In this document: one piece after another, positions 57,121-64,000 of the stretch
How the letters are laid out: each line of letters opens with the position of its first letter
How positions within the stretch are numbered: position 1 is the stretch's first letter
Source: Nocardioides caldifontis
GTDB taxonomy: Bacteria; Actinomycetota; Actinomycetes; Propionibacteriales; Nocardioidaceae
Length of the DNA: 64,000 nt
Direction: 5' to 3'
Assembly (NCBI RefSeq): GCF_008087345.1
Contig: NZ_VHIB01000001.1
Coordinates: 186,001 to 250,000, forward strand
Program-made: the position numbers and the translations under genes
Notes under the pieces: generated by a model
The model's input: the letters and a program-made list of their open reading frames with translations, nothing else
Database searches by the model: none
What the model was told of the DNA's origin: nothing

Positions 57121-58086
57121 TCAGAAGACGACGACCGACTTGCCGAGGGTCTTGCGGGCGTCCATGTCGGCGAGCACCGCGGTGATCTCGTCGACCGGCC
57201 GGACGGAGCCCAGCGGCGGGTTCACCGCTCCGGACTCGATCATCGGCACGAGCCGGTCCCACTGGGCGCGCATGAACCCGGGCCGGACCATGGCGTACGC
57301 ACCCCAACCCACGCCCCGCACGTCGATGTTGTTGAGCAGCAGCCGGTTGACCTTGACCTGCGGGATCGACCCGCCGGTGAACCCGATGACGAGCAGTCGG
57401 CCCAGCGGTCCCAGGCACCGCAGGTAGTCGGTCATCGCGTCCCCACCGACCACGTCGACGACGACGTCGACGCCCTTGCCGCCGGTCAGCTCCTTGACGG
57501 CGTCGCGGAACCCGTCGACGAGCACCGTCTCGTCGGCGCCGGCCTCCTTCGCGACGGCCGCCTTCTCCTCGGTCGAGACGACGCCGACGACCCGGGCGCC
57601 CATCCCCTTCGCGACCTGGATCGAGGCGGTGCCGACCCCGCCGGCGGCGCCGTTGACCAGCACCGTGTCACCGGGCTGCACGCCGGCCCGGGTGCCGAGG
57701 GCGAACTCCGCGGTCAGGTAGTTCATCGGCAGCGCCGCACCCTGCTCGAACGACGTCGAGGACGGGAGCGGAAAGACCGAGTCCTGGTGGACGGCGACGA
57801 GCTCCGCGCCCCCGCCGTACGGCAGGACGCACGCGACGTGGTCGCCGGAGGAGAAGCCGGAGCCTTCCGGCGCGGACCGGACGGTCCCGGCGAAGTCGAC
57901 GCCGAGCTGGAACGGGAGCGCGGGCTTGAGCTGGTACTCCCCCTTGGTCTGCAGCAGGTCCGGCCAGCTGACGCCCAAGGCCCGGACCTCGACGAGCACG
58001 TCCTCGGGGCCGGGGGTGGGCTCCGGGGCGTCGGCGACGGAGACGGCGGCGGGGCCGTCGAGGGCGGTGACCTGGACCGAGCGCAT
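57121..58086 (-). CDS. quinone oxidoreductase-like zinc-free alcohol dehydrogenase
   Basis: A 321-residue MDR-family enzyme. GroES-like start (SVADAPEPTPGPEDVLVEVRALGVSWPDLL), then LGVDFAGTVRSAPEGSGFSSGDHVACV. The nucleotide fold carries VLVNGAAGGVGTASIQVAKGMGARVVGVV (AAGGVG motif). Zinc-ligand residues of classical alcohol dehydrogenases are missing, as expected for quinone oxidoreductases that use NADPH. The physiological substrate is unknown. It lies 30 bp downstream of the small gene at 58117 on the same strand. Confidence 0.88.
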   Translation of the reverse strand: MRSVQVTALDGPAAVSVADAPEPTPGPEDVLVEVRALGVSWPDLLQTKGEYQLKPALPFQLGVDFAGTVRSAPEGSGFSSGDHVACVLPYGGGAELVAVHQDSVFPLPSSTSFEQGAALPMNYLTAEFALGTRAGVQPGDTVLVNGAAGGVGTASIQVAKGMGARVVGVVSTEEKAAVAKEAGADETVLVDGFRDAVKELTGGKGVDVVVDVVGGDAMTDYLRCLGPLGRLLVIGFTGGSIPQVKVNRLLLNNIDVRGVGWGAYAMVRPGFMRAQWDRLVPMIESGAVNPPLGSVRPVDEITAVLADMDARKTLGKSVVVF

Positions 58087-58116
58087 GGGGGGAGTATGCC
58101 GACCGGGTCCGACAGG

Positions 58117-58278
58117 TCAGCCGGCGGCGTTCCTCAGCAGCCAGCCGTCGATCCCGTCGCGCGGCTCGTCCGGTGGCGGGTCGGCGTCGGCGGAGCTGAT
58201 CGTCCGCTCGAGGTCGACGGGCTCGGGGAGCCGGCGGTAGGCGTCGGGGTCGAGCGGTTGCGGCGTCCGGTGGCCCAT
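58117..58278 (-). CDS. small hypothetical protein (53 aa)
   Basis: A very short gene: MGHRTPQPLDPDAYRRLPEP, then VDLERTISSADADPPPDEPR and DGIDGWLLRNAAG. Reasons for accepting it: a TACCGT -10 hexamer ends 6 nt before the ATG, it sits 30 bp upstream of the same-strand quinone oxidoreductase, and a gap would otherwise be left. I know of similar short actinobacterial proteins ending in a WLLRNAGG-like stretch, but no function. Confidence 0.6.
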   Translation of the reverse strand: MGHRTPQPLDPDAYRRLPEPVDLERTISSADADPPPDEPRDGIDGWLLRNAAG

Positions 58279-58284
58279 GCTCGG

Positions 58285-58290
58285 ACGGTA
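58285..58290 (-). promoter_or_regulatory. -10 element TACCGT of the leaderless small gene
   Basis: On the minus strand TACCGT ends 6 nt before the ATG at 58278. Confidence 0.5.
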
Positions 58291-58309
58291 CGCCGGAACG
58301 GGCCGGCCG

Positions 58310-59608
58310 TCACCCGGGCCGGACCACCGAGCTCATCTCGAAGTGCATGGGGTCGGTGTAGTTCCAGTCGCCACCCCAGTCCATCCCCCACTTCTTCATG
58401 ATGGTGACGACGCCCCGGTCGATCTCGCCGACGGTGCCGCGGAGGTTGCCGGGGACGTTGATGTCGACGGCGATCCCCCAGCTGTGCAGCGAGAGGCCGT
58501 TCGACGGGTCGCGCCCGATGTAGCGGGGGTAGTAGCAGCCGGCGTACTCGTCGGGGTTGATCTCGTCGGCGAGCCCGCTCGCGACGATCTCCTGGAGCGC
58601 GGCGCGGAGCTGCGGGAGGTACGCCTTGTTGCAGGTCACGGTGCCGAGGATCGGGACCTCCTCGGTGCGGATGTACTCCTCCACCCACGCCGGGTCCGGG
58701 TTGATCGTCCCGTCGGGGCCGTTGGTGTAGGAGAAGGTGCCGACCGCGTCGGAGACGTTGGTGCCGATCAGCACCGCGCTCTGCAGCCCGGTGTCGAGCT
58801 CGAGCGCGAGCGCCTGGAAGGTCGCGGAGCCACCGATGACCCGCTTGAACTGCTTCTCGAACTTCGACGGCACGTAGGTGCCGGTGCTCACCAGCAGCGC
58901 GTTGTGGTGCGGGATGCCGAGCTGCTCGCCACGCTTGTCGTTCACCAGCGCGTGGAAGGCGGGGGCGCTCTTGTCGATCGTGAGCCGCCGGTCGACCAGC
59001 GGGGCGTAGGCGCCGACGTGCAGCTCCGGGGTGTCCTCGGTGACGCCGAGGGTGATCATGTCGCCCTCCGACACCACCTTCTTGGGGGTGTCGATGTCGA
59101 GCGCCGCCTCGCCGCCGGCGAGCCGCTCCCACACGAAGTCGGCGGTGCGCGACTCGTTCGGGGTGAACCGGCGGAACTCGCCGGGGTCGACGGCCGCCAC
59201 CGTCAGCGTCTTGCCGTTGACCGGAGCCACCCCGACCGAGATCGGGAGCGCCGCCTCGACGATCCGCTTGCCGCGCGACTCCAGCGACCGCACCCGCTCG
59301 ACGACCTCGTCGGGGAGCGTCCCCTTCTGGCTGACGATGAGCACGTCGGCGGTGAGGGCCGACCCCTCCTCCGGGTCGGGCGGCTCGACGGCGTACTCCG
59401 ACGACGACGGGCTCACCTCCCCGCTGTCGTCCGGCGCGGGCGTCTCCACCGGGCTGCCGTTGGTCTCCTGCACCTCCGTCGTCGGCTGGTCCGAGCAGCC
59501 GGCGACCAGCGCCGCGGCCACGAGGGCAGCACCGAGCCCGGCGGCGGCCCGCGTGCGCCGCCCCCTTCCGGTCGCGGGGCGCAGGACGCGGCCCCGACGT
59601 CGTGGCAT
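58310..59608 (-). CDS. lipoprotein D-alanyl-D-alanine carboxypeptidase-like peptidase (M15/VanY type)
   Basis: A 432-residue secreted lipoprotein. Lipobox LVAGC follows a hydrophobic segment, then a Ser/Pro/Glu linker. The C-terminal M15 domain shows LSLHSWGIAVDINVPGN (zinc His and Asp) and KKWGMDWGGDWNYTDPMHFEMS (catalytic Asp and terminal zinc His). The large N-terminal half (ALTADVLIVSQKGTLPDEVV and on) is not recognised. Probably trims peptidoglycan stem peptides at the cell surface. GGGAG lies about 9 nt before the ATG. Confidence 0.83.
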   Translation of the reverse strand: MPRRRGRVLRPATGRGRRTRAAAGLGAALVAAALVAGCSDQPTTEVQETNGSPVETPAPDDSGEVSPSSSEYAVEPPDPEEGSALTADVLIVSQKGTLPDEVVERVRSLESRGKRIVEAALPISVGVAPVNGKTLTVAAVDPGEFRRFTPNESRTADFVWERLAGGEAALDIDTPKKVVSEGDMITLGVTEDTPELHVGAYAPLVDRRLTIDKSAPAFHALVNDKRGEQLGIPHHNALLVSTGTYVPSKFEKQFKRVIGGSATFQALALELDTGLQSAVLIGTNVSDAVGTFSYTNGPDGTINPDPAWVEEYIRTEEVPILGTVTCNKAYLPQLRAALQEIVASGLADEINPDEYAGCYYPRYIGRDPSNGLSLHSWGIAVDINVPGNLRGTVGEIDRGVVTIMKKWGMDWGGDWNYTDPMHFEMSSVVRPG

Positions 59609-59722
59609 CCGTCGGTCTCCCAGGTGTGCGGCTCCGGGGTGAGCCGTCCGACCCGCATTGTCCCCCGGGACCCCACCCTCATGCACGGGCGCGAACGGCC
59701 CCGACCGCGCCCGCCCCGTGGA

Positions 59723-59728
59723 TAGGCT
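59723..59728 (+). promoter_or_regulatory. -10 element TAGGCT of leaderless lepB
   Basis: TAGGCT ends 6 nt before the ATG at 59735. Confidence 0.55.
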
Positions 59729-59734
59729 CCGGCC

Positions 59735-60421
59735 ATGACGCGATGGTCCGGCGCCAGGCGCACCCCACCGGGCCGCACGAAGCGCCGCATCCCCGGCTGG
59801 CTCGAGATCCTGCTCCTCGCCGCCGTGGCGCTGGTCGTCTCGATCGTCGTGAAGACCTTCTTCGTGCAGATGTTCTTCGTGCCGTCGGCGTCCATGGAGC
59901 CGCTGTTCGTCACCGACGACCGGATCCTGGTGCAGAAGGTGAGCTACTGGTCCGGTGACGTGGAGCGCGGCGACGTCGTGGTCTTCGAGGATCCCGGCGG
60001 CTGGCTGGAGCCGCAGCCCGAGCTCAACGGGGTCCAGCAGCTGCTGTCGACGATCGGTCTCTACCCCACCGGCGGCCACCTGGTGAAGCGGGTCGTCGGG
60101 GTGGGTGGCGACCACGTCGTCTGCTGCGACGCCGAGGGGCGGGTGACGGTGAACGACGTGCCGCTGGAGGAGGACTACCTCGCGGACGGGAAGCGGCAGC
60201 GCACCTTCGACGTCACCGTGCCGGAGGGCCGACTCTGGGTGATGGGCGACAACCGCGCGAACAGCGAGGACTCCCGCTACCACCAGAACCTCCCCGGCGA
60301 GGGGTCGATCCCCCGGGACAACGTCGTCGGCAAGGTCTGGGCGGTGGTGTGGCCGTTCGACCGGCTCGACGTCCTCGACCGGCCGGAGACCTACGAGCAG
60401 GTGCTGGACCCACCCGGCTGA
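59735..60421 (+). CDS. lepB: signal peptidase I
   Basis: A 228-residue membrane protease that removes signal peptides. One N-terminal membrane helix (WLEILLLAAVALVVSIVVK), then box B PSASMEPLF with catalytic Ser53, box D HLVKRVVGVGGD with catalytic Lys118, and box E VMGDNRANSEDSR. Normal order and spacing. Start fixed by the TAGGCT hexamer. It lies divergent from the M15 lipoprotein gene and ahead of the molybdopterin gene. Actinobacteria usually have more than one such peptidase. Confidence 0.95.
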   Translation: MTRWSGARRTPPGRTKRRIPGWLEILLLAAVALVVSIVVKTFFVQMFFVPSASMEPLFVTDDRILVQKVSYWSGDVERGDVVVFEDPGGWLEPQPELNGVQQLLSTIGLYPTGGHLVKRVVGVGGDHVVCCDAEGRVTVNDVPLEEDYLADGKRQRTFDVTVPEGRLWVMGDNRANSEDSRYHQNLPGEGSIPRDNVVGKVWAVVWPFDRLDVLDRPETYEQVLDPPG

Positions 60422-60478
60422 CCCGCTGACCATGCGCTCCTGACCAAGCGCGGACATCCGGTGCTGCGAACCCCCGGC

Positions 60479-62002
60479 ATGGCTGCTCCCCCGTCCCGCG
60501 CCCTCGGCGCCCTCACCGGTCTCCTCTCGGCAGCGGCGGGAGTGGCCGCGAGCGAGGCGACCGCCGCGCTGCTGACCGGCGTGAGCAGCCCGGTCGTCGC
60601 GGTCGGCAACCGCGCGGTCGACCTGACGCCGCGGCCGGTGAAGGAGTGGGCGGTCGACACCTTCGGTGCCGCGGACAAGCCGCTGCTGCTGGCCGGGATC
60701 GCGGTCGTCGTCGCGCTGGTCGCGGCGGCCGCGGGCGCCGTGGGGGTACGACGGCCGCGGCTCGCCGCCGGGGTGTTCCTGCTCCTCAGCGTCGTCGCCG
60801 GGTCGGTCGCCGTGACGGACCGGGCGGCGGACGCAGGGGTCGGGCCACGGCTGCTCCCGGTCGCGGCCCTCGCCGCCGTCGCGGTCGGGGCGCTGCTGGT
60901 GCTGCTGCGGTCGCTGCGCCCCGCCGCCCGGACCCGGTCCGACCGGCGCACCTTCCTGCTCGCCGCAGCCGCGGTCGCCGGGGTCGCCGCCGCCGGCACC
61001 CTCCTCGCCCGTCGGTACGGCGAGCTCGCCGCCGCGGCCTCCCGGGCGGGAGTCCGGCTCCCCCGTCCGGGCTCCCCCGCGCCACCCGTCCCCGCGGGAA
61101 CCGCGCTCGACGTCGTGGGCATCTCGCCGTACCTCACCCCGAACGACGACTTCTACCGCGTCGACACCGCGCTGCGGGTCCCGGACGTGCCCGTCGAGGG
61201 GTGGCGGCTGCGGCTCCGCGGCATGGTCGAGCGGGAGCTGGAGCTCTCCTACGCCGACCTCCTCGACCGCGGGCTGGTGGAGCGACGGATCACCCTGACC
61301 TGTGTCTCGAACCCGGTCGGCGGCGAGCTCGCCGGCAACGCCACCTGGCTCGGCGTCCCCATGCACGTGCTCCTGGAGGAGGCCGGGGTGCGTCCGGGCG
61401 CCGACGCCGTGCGCTCCCTCAGCGCCGACGGGTTCACCGCCGGCACCCCGCTCTCCGTTCTGGCCGACCCGGACCGAGGGGCGCTGGTCGCCGTCGGCAT
61501 GAACGGCGAGCCGCTGCCCCTGGAGCACGGCTTCCCCGCCCGGATGGTGACGCCGGGGCTCTACGGCTACGTCTCGGCGACCAAGTGGCTGGTGGAGCTC
61601 GAGGTGAGCAGGTTCGCCGACTTCGACGCGTACTGGACCACCCGTGGCTACGCGGAGGAGGCGCCGATCAAGGTCGCGAGCCGGATCGACGTGCCCGGCT
61701 CCTTCGCCGGCCTGCGGCCGGGGCGCACGCCGGTCGCGGGGGTCGCGTGGTCGCAGGGGCGGGGCATCGACCGCGTCGAGGTCCGGGTCGACGAGGGCCC
61801 CTGGGAGGCGGCGGAGCTCGCAGCCGAGGACGGTGTGGACACCTGGCGGCAGTGGGTCTGGTGGTGGGACGCGGCCCCGGGCAACCACACCCTCGAGGTG
61901 CGTGCGACCGACCGCACGGGCACCACCCAGACGTCCCGGCGTGCGCCCATCGCGCCCGACGGCGCCACCGGCTGGCACAGCGTCACCCTGACGGTGGGCT
62001 GA
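60479..62002 (+). CDS. membrane molybdopterin-dependent oxidoreductase (sulfite-oxidase fold)
   Basis: A 507-residue enzyme. Four or five membrane helices occupy the first ~180 residues, followed by a sulfite-oxidase-fold domain outside the membrane: [57 protein letters not shown] (molybdenum ligand Cys in the TLTCVSN block), [19 protein letters not shown], and a C-terminal dimer domain. Related enzymes repair oxidised methionine or act on sulfite; here the partner is unknown. ATG 60479 is chosen; an in-frame GTG lies 18 nt upstream. The fasciclin gene follows. Confidence 0.88.
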   Translation: MAAPPSRALGALTGLLSAAAGVAASEATAALLTGVSSPVVAVGNRAVDLTPRPVKEWAVDTFGAADKPLLLAGIAVVVALVAAAAGAVGVRRPRLAAGVFLLLSVVAGSVAVTDRAADAGVGPRLLPVAALAAVAVGALLVLLRSLRPAARTRSDRRTFLLAAAAVAGVAAAGTLLARRYGELAAAASRAGVRLPRPGSPAPPVPAGTALDVVGISPYLTPNDDFYRVDTALRVPDVPVEGWRLRLRGMVERELELSYADLLDRGLVERRITLTCVSNPVGGELAGNATWLGVPMHVLLEEAGVRPGADAVRSLSADGFTAGTPLSVLADPDRGALVAVGMNGEPLPLEHGFPARMVTPGLYGYVSATKWLVELEVSRFADFDAYWTTRGYAEEAPIKVASRIDVPGSFAGLRPGRTPVAGVAWSQGRGIDRVEVRVDEGPWEAAELAAEDGVDTWRQWVWWWDAAPGNHTLEVRATDRTGTTQTSRRAPIAPDGATGWHSVTLTVG

Positions 62003-62022
62003 CAAGAAGTCTGTGATCCCAC

Positions 62023-62050
62023 CAATCCGACGCCGGGCCCCCTGCGAATC
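62023..62050 (+). promoter_or_regulatory. SigK-like promoter of the fasciclin gene
   Basis: CAATCC and CGAATC are separated by 16 bp, about 46 nt before the fasciclin start region. The pair resembles the mycobacterial SigK promoter (CCATCC then CGAAT), whose targets include fasciclin-domain proteins. The match is recalled from memory. Confidence 0.4.
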
Positions 62051-62102
62051 CCAAGGCAGACAAGGGAAAACCCCCGCACCCACCCGAAGGGACTGCATTT
62101 CC

Positions 62103-62774
62103 ATGCGCCGTTACAAGAAATTCGCCGCCAGTGTGGCTGCGGTGTCCACCGTGGCCATGCTCGCCGCCTGTGGTGACGACTCCGAGCCCAGCGCCGGCAG
62201 CTCGTCCGAGTCGACCGACATGGCCAGCGAGGCACCCAGCGAGTCGCCCAGCGAGGAGATGGAGACGGGCATGGACCCGGCTGCGAACCTGGTGGGCCCC
62301 GGCTGCGCGGACTACGCCGAGCAGGTCCCCGAGGGTGCCGGCTCGGTGGAGGGGATGGCGCAGGACCCGGTCGCCGTGGCGGCCTCCAACAACCCGCTCC
62401 TCAAGACCCTGACCGCCGCGGTCTCCGGTGCGCTGAACCCCGACGTGAACCTCGTCGACACCCTCAACGGCGACGAGTTCACCGTCTTCGCGCCGGTGGA
62501 CGACGCCTTCGCGGCGGTCCCGAAGAAGACCGTGAACCAGCTCTCGAAGGACGCCGACCTGCTCACCACCGTGCTGACCTACCACGTGGTGCCCGGCCAG
62601 ATCGCCCCGAGCGACCTCGCCGGCATGCAGGAGACCGTCCAGGGCGAGCCGGTCGAGGTGACCGGCTCCGGGGACGAGCTCATGGTCAACGGCGCCAACG
62701 TCATCTGCGGCGGCGTCCAGACCGCCAACGCGACCGTCTACCTCGTCGACGGCGTGCTGATGCCTCCCATGTGA
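62103..62774 (+). CDS. fasciclin (FAS1) domain lipoprotein
   Basis: A 223-residue secreted protein. Lipobox MLAAC at residues ~19-23, a Ser/Glu-rich linker, then one FAS1 domain: [58 protein letters not shown] and [12 protein letters not shown]. It resembles the MPT70/MPT83 type. Adjacent to a membrane molybdopterin oxidoreductase, a pairing also seen elsewhere in actinobacteria. GAAGGGA lies about 10 nt before the ATG. Likely cell-surface, adhesive or accessory to the oxidoreductase. Confidence 0.88.
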   Translation: MRRYKKFAASVAAVSTVAMLAACGDDSEPSAGSSSESTDMASEAPSESPSEEMETGMDPAANLVGPGCADYAEQVPEGAGSVEGMAQDPVAVAASNNPLLKTLTAAVSGALNPDVNLVDTLNGDEFTVFAPVDDAFAAVPKKTVNQLSKDADLLTTVLTYHVVPGQIAPSDLAGMQETVQGEPVEVTGSGDELMVNGANVICGGVQTANATVYLVDGVLMPPM

Positions 62775-62781
62775 CGGGTGC

Positions 62782-63720
62782 TCACGCTGCACCCCCGTGG
62801 CCCCGGTCGTCGACCGGGGCCACGGCTGCGTCCGGGTACCTCGCCTCGCAGAACGAGTTGAGCCTCCGAGCGACGTCCTCCACCACCCGGACGGCGTGGT
62901 GGTCGGCCCGCCACGCCGCGTAGAGCCGGACCACGACGAGCCCGTCGCCGCTCTCGACCGCGACCGGCACGAGCCCGAACCGGGGGTCGTCGGAGACCAG
63001 CGCGACCCCGCGTCCGGCCGCCGCCACCGCCTGCGCCACCTCGGGGGTGCCCACCTCGGTGGTGGCGCCGAGCCGCACCCCGGCCGCCTGGATCGCGGTG
63101 TCCAGAGCCTGCCGGGAGTGCTGCTCGGGGCCGAGGAGCAGCAGCGGCTCCTCCGCGAGCTCCTCCAGCCTCACCGAGGTCCGGTCGGCCCACCGGTGCC
63201 CGGGGCGGACGTAGGCCCACACGGGCAACGACGCCAGCGGGAGCGACGCGAGGTGGTCGGGCGGCGGGACCGTGCCGACCGCGAGGTCCGCACCGGTCTC
63301 CACCGACGGGTAGATCTGCGCCGGGAGCCGCTCCTCCACCGTCGGCATCGGGTCGGTCGGCCCCCAGGTCGCCAGGAACGGCGCGATCACGTCGGTGAGC
63401 GTCGTACCGGGACAGCTGATCGTCATCGTGGTCAACGCGCCGGTGCGCAGGGCCGCGGCCGCGCTGGCGGCGATGTCGGCGCGGGCGACCAGCTCTCGCG
63501 CGATCGGCAGGAAGTGGCGCCCCGCCGAGGTGAGCGCCAGCCGCCCCTCGCCACGGGTGAAGAGGGTCAGCCCGAGCCGCCGCTCGAGCTCGCGCAGCTG
63601 GCGGGAGAGCGACGGCTGCGCGACGTGCACCACGCGGGCGGCAGCGGTCACGCTCCCCGCGTCGACGACGGCGAGGAAGTAGCGGAGCAGCCGCAGCTCG
63701 ATGACATACCTCCGAGGCAT
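62782..63720 (-). CDS. LysR-family transcriptional regulator
   Basis: A 312-residue regulator. N-terminal winged helix: LRLLRYFLAVVDAGSVTAAARVVHVAQPSLSRQLRELERRLG (recognised by the SVTAAA...QPSLSRQ pattern). The effector-binding domain begins near residue 90 with the usual strand order, and GRGVALVSDDPRFGL is a typical loop. It is divergent from gabT, 57 bp away, so it probably regulates that gene. The start ATG at 63720 reads MPRRYVIELRLL. The last 40 bp of the gene fold into a terminator hairpin. Confidence 0.9.
   Translation of the reverse strand: MPRRYVIELRLLRYFLAVVDAGSVTAAARVVHVAQPSLSRQLRELERRLGLTLFTRGEGRLALTSAGRHFLPIARELVARADIAASAAAALRTGALTTMTISCPGTTLTDVIAPFLATWGPTDPMPTVEERLPAQIYPSVETGADLAVGTVPPPDHLASLPLASLPVWAYVRPGHRWADRTSVRLEELAEEPLLLLGPEQHSRQALDTAIQAAGVRLGATTEVGTPEVAQAVAAAGRGVALVSDDPRFGLVPVAVESGDGLVVVRLYAAWRADHHAVRVVEDVARRLNSFCEARYPDAAVAPVDDRGHGGAA
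62795..62825. terminator. bidirectional terminator inside the LysR 3' end
   Basis: Perfect 14-bp stem (62795-62808 with 62812-62825), loop GTC. It starts 20 nt past the fasciclin stop and lies within the last codons of the convergent LysR gene. Confidence 0.75.
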
Positions 63721-63777
63721 GGGAGGGGGAACAAACAGGTATTGGACAGTATGGCTCCTCGGGCGTTCGATGAGCGG

Positions 63778-64000
63778 GTGAGCATCGACCAGAACCGCCG
63801 CCTCGTCACCTCGCTCCCGGGCCCCCGTTCCCAGGAGCTCCACGCGCGCAAGAACGCCGCCGTCTCCTCCGGGGTCGGCGTCGGGCTCCCGGCGTACATC
63901 GAGAAGGCCGGCGGCGGCATCCTCGTCGACGTCGACGGCAACCACCTCATCGACTTCGGCTCCGGCATCGCCGTGACCACCGTCGGCAACGCCGCCCCCG
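63778..64000 (+). CDS. gabT: 4-aminobutyrate aminotransferase (3' end missing)
   Basis: First ~74 residues of a class III PLP aminotransferase that converts 4-aminobutyrate and 2-oxoglutarate to succinate semialdehyde and glutamate. The opening SIDQNRRLVTSLPGPRSQEL and HARKNAAVSSGVGVGLPAYI, then EKAGGGILVDVDGNHLIDFG and SGIAVTTVGNAAP are typical of actinobacterial GabT. The GTG at 63778 is used; an in-frame ATG at 63751 would add nine residues. No active-site Lys is reached before the window ends. Divergent from the LysR gene. Confidence 0.87.
   Translation, partial: MSIDQNRRLVTSLPGPRSQELHARKNAAVSSGVGVGLPAYIEKAGGGILVDVDGNHLIDFGSGIAVTTVGNAAP

Noticed and set aside
1-64000. tRNA or rRNA genes
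   Set aside because: No cloverleaf-like block with a TTCGANNC arm and CCA-like end, and no rRNA-like stretch, was seen. A covariance-model scan would settle this.
1-64000. Insertion sequences, integrases or prophage genes
   Set aside because: No transposase, integrase or phage structural protein is recognisable; the only mobile-like signals are the two short dispersed repeat families.

Overview
The window looks like a chromosomal segment of a high-GC actinobacterium, most likely in or near the Nocardioidaceae. The evidence is the very high third-position GC, the frequent TANNNT -10 hexamers 6-8 nt before start codons (leaderless genes), and several actinobacterium-specific families: a mycothiol-dependent nitroreductase-like DsbA protein, a DinB/DUF664 protein, a SEC-C/DUF5926 protein and an EgtC-like amidotransferase. 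The genus is an inference. About 57 protein genes are packed with little spacing, many in operons joined by ATGA or GTGA overlaps. I see no tRNA, rRNA, insertion sequence, prophage or CRISPR array.

Layout. 1-3.0 kb: end of larC, a secreted protein and arginine deiminase. 3.0-7.3 kb: a hot-dog-like protein and a four-gene osmoprotectant ABC importer. 7.4-12 kb: a secreted EEP-fold protein with a strong terminator, a SEC-C protein, an anti-sigma-like ATPase, a glycerophosphodiester phosphodiesterase and an EamA exporter. 12-14.7 kb: MarR regulator and an ABC exporter pair. 14.7-20.2 kb: Pcm-like methyltransferase, DinB protein, an AAA ATPase beside a repeat array, an Fpg/Nei glycosylase, Aat and an EcsC protein. 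20.2-23.7 kb: three related genes of sulfotransferase type, the middle one degenerate. 23.8-27.3 kb: biotin-dependent acyl-CoA carboxylase of the methylcrotonyl type (leucine breakdown). 27.4-32.3 kb: a frameshifted metallo-hydrolase, a membrane protein divergent from a two-component system, and a DsbA-like protein. 32.3-41.9 kb: recC-recB-recD with an ATP-grasp gene. 42-50.8 kb: VOC protein, beta-propeller protein, glutathione peroxidase and EgtC-like protein, a four-gene ABC exporter and an FMN glutamate-synthase-like protein. 50.9-58.3 kb: M13 peptidase, two GNATs, an amidohydrolase, pyrE, a second repeat array and a quinone oxidoreductase. 58.3-64 kb: M15 peptidase, signal peptidase I, a membrane molybdopterin oxidoreductase with a fasciclin lipoprotein, and a LysR regulator divergent from the start of gabT.

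The most unusual non-coding signal is a 21-bp repeat family. Two convergent intergenic regions (15.85-16.19 and 56.81-57.11 kb) each carry three copies in one orientation and then three inverted copies, with a period of 30-33 bp. A single copy lies at 3.78 kb. Other points worth a second look are two parS-like palindromes about 30 kb apart, an EgtC-like protein without its N-terminal nucleophile cysteine, a P-loop-less sulfotransferase paralogue between two intact ones, a CTAG-rich operator upstream of the AAA ATPase, an SOS-box-like site over a leaderless promoter, and a dispersed repeat sitting in frame inside a peptidase gene.
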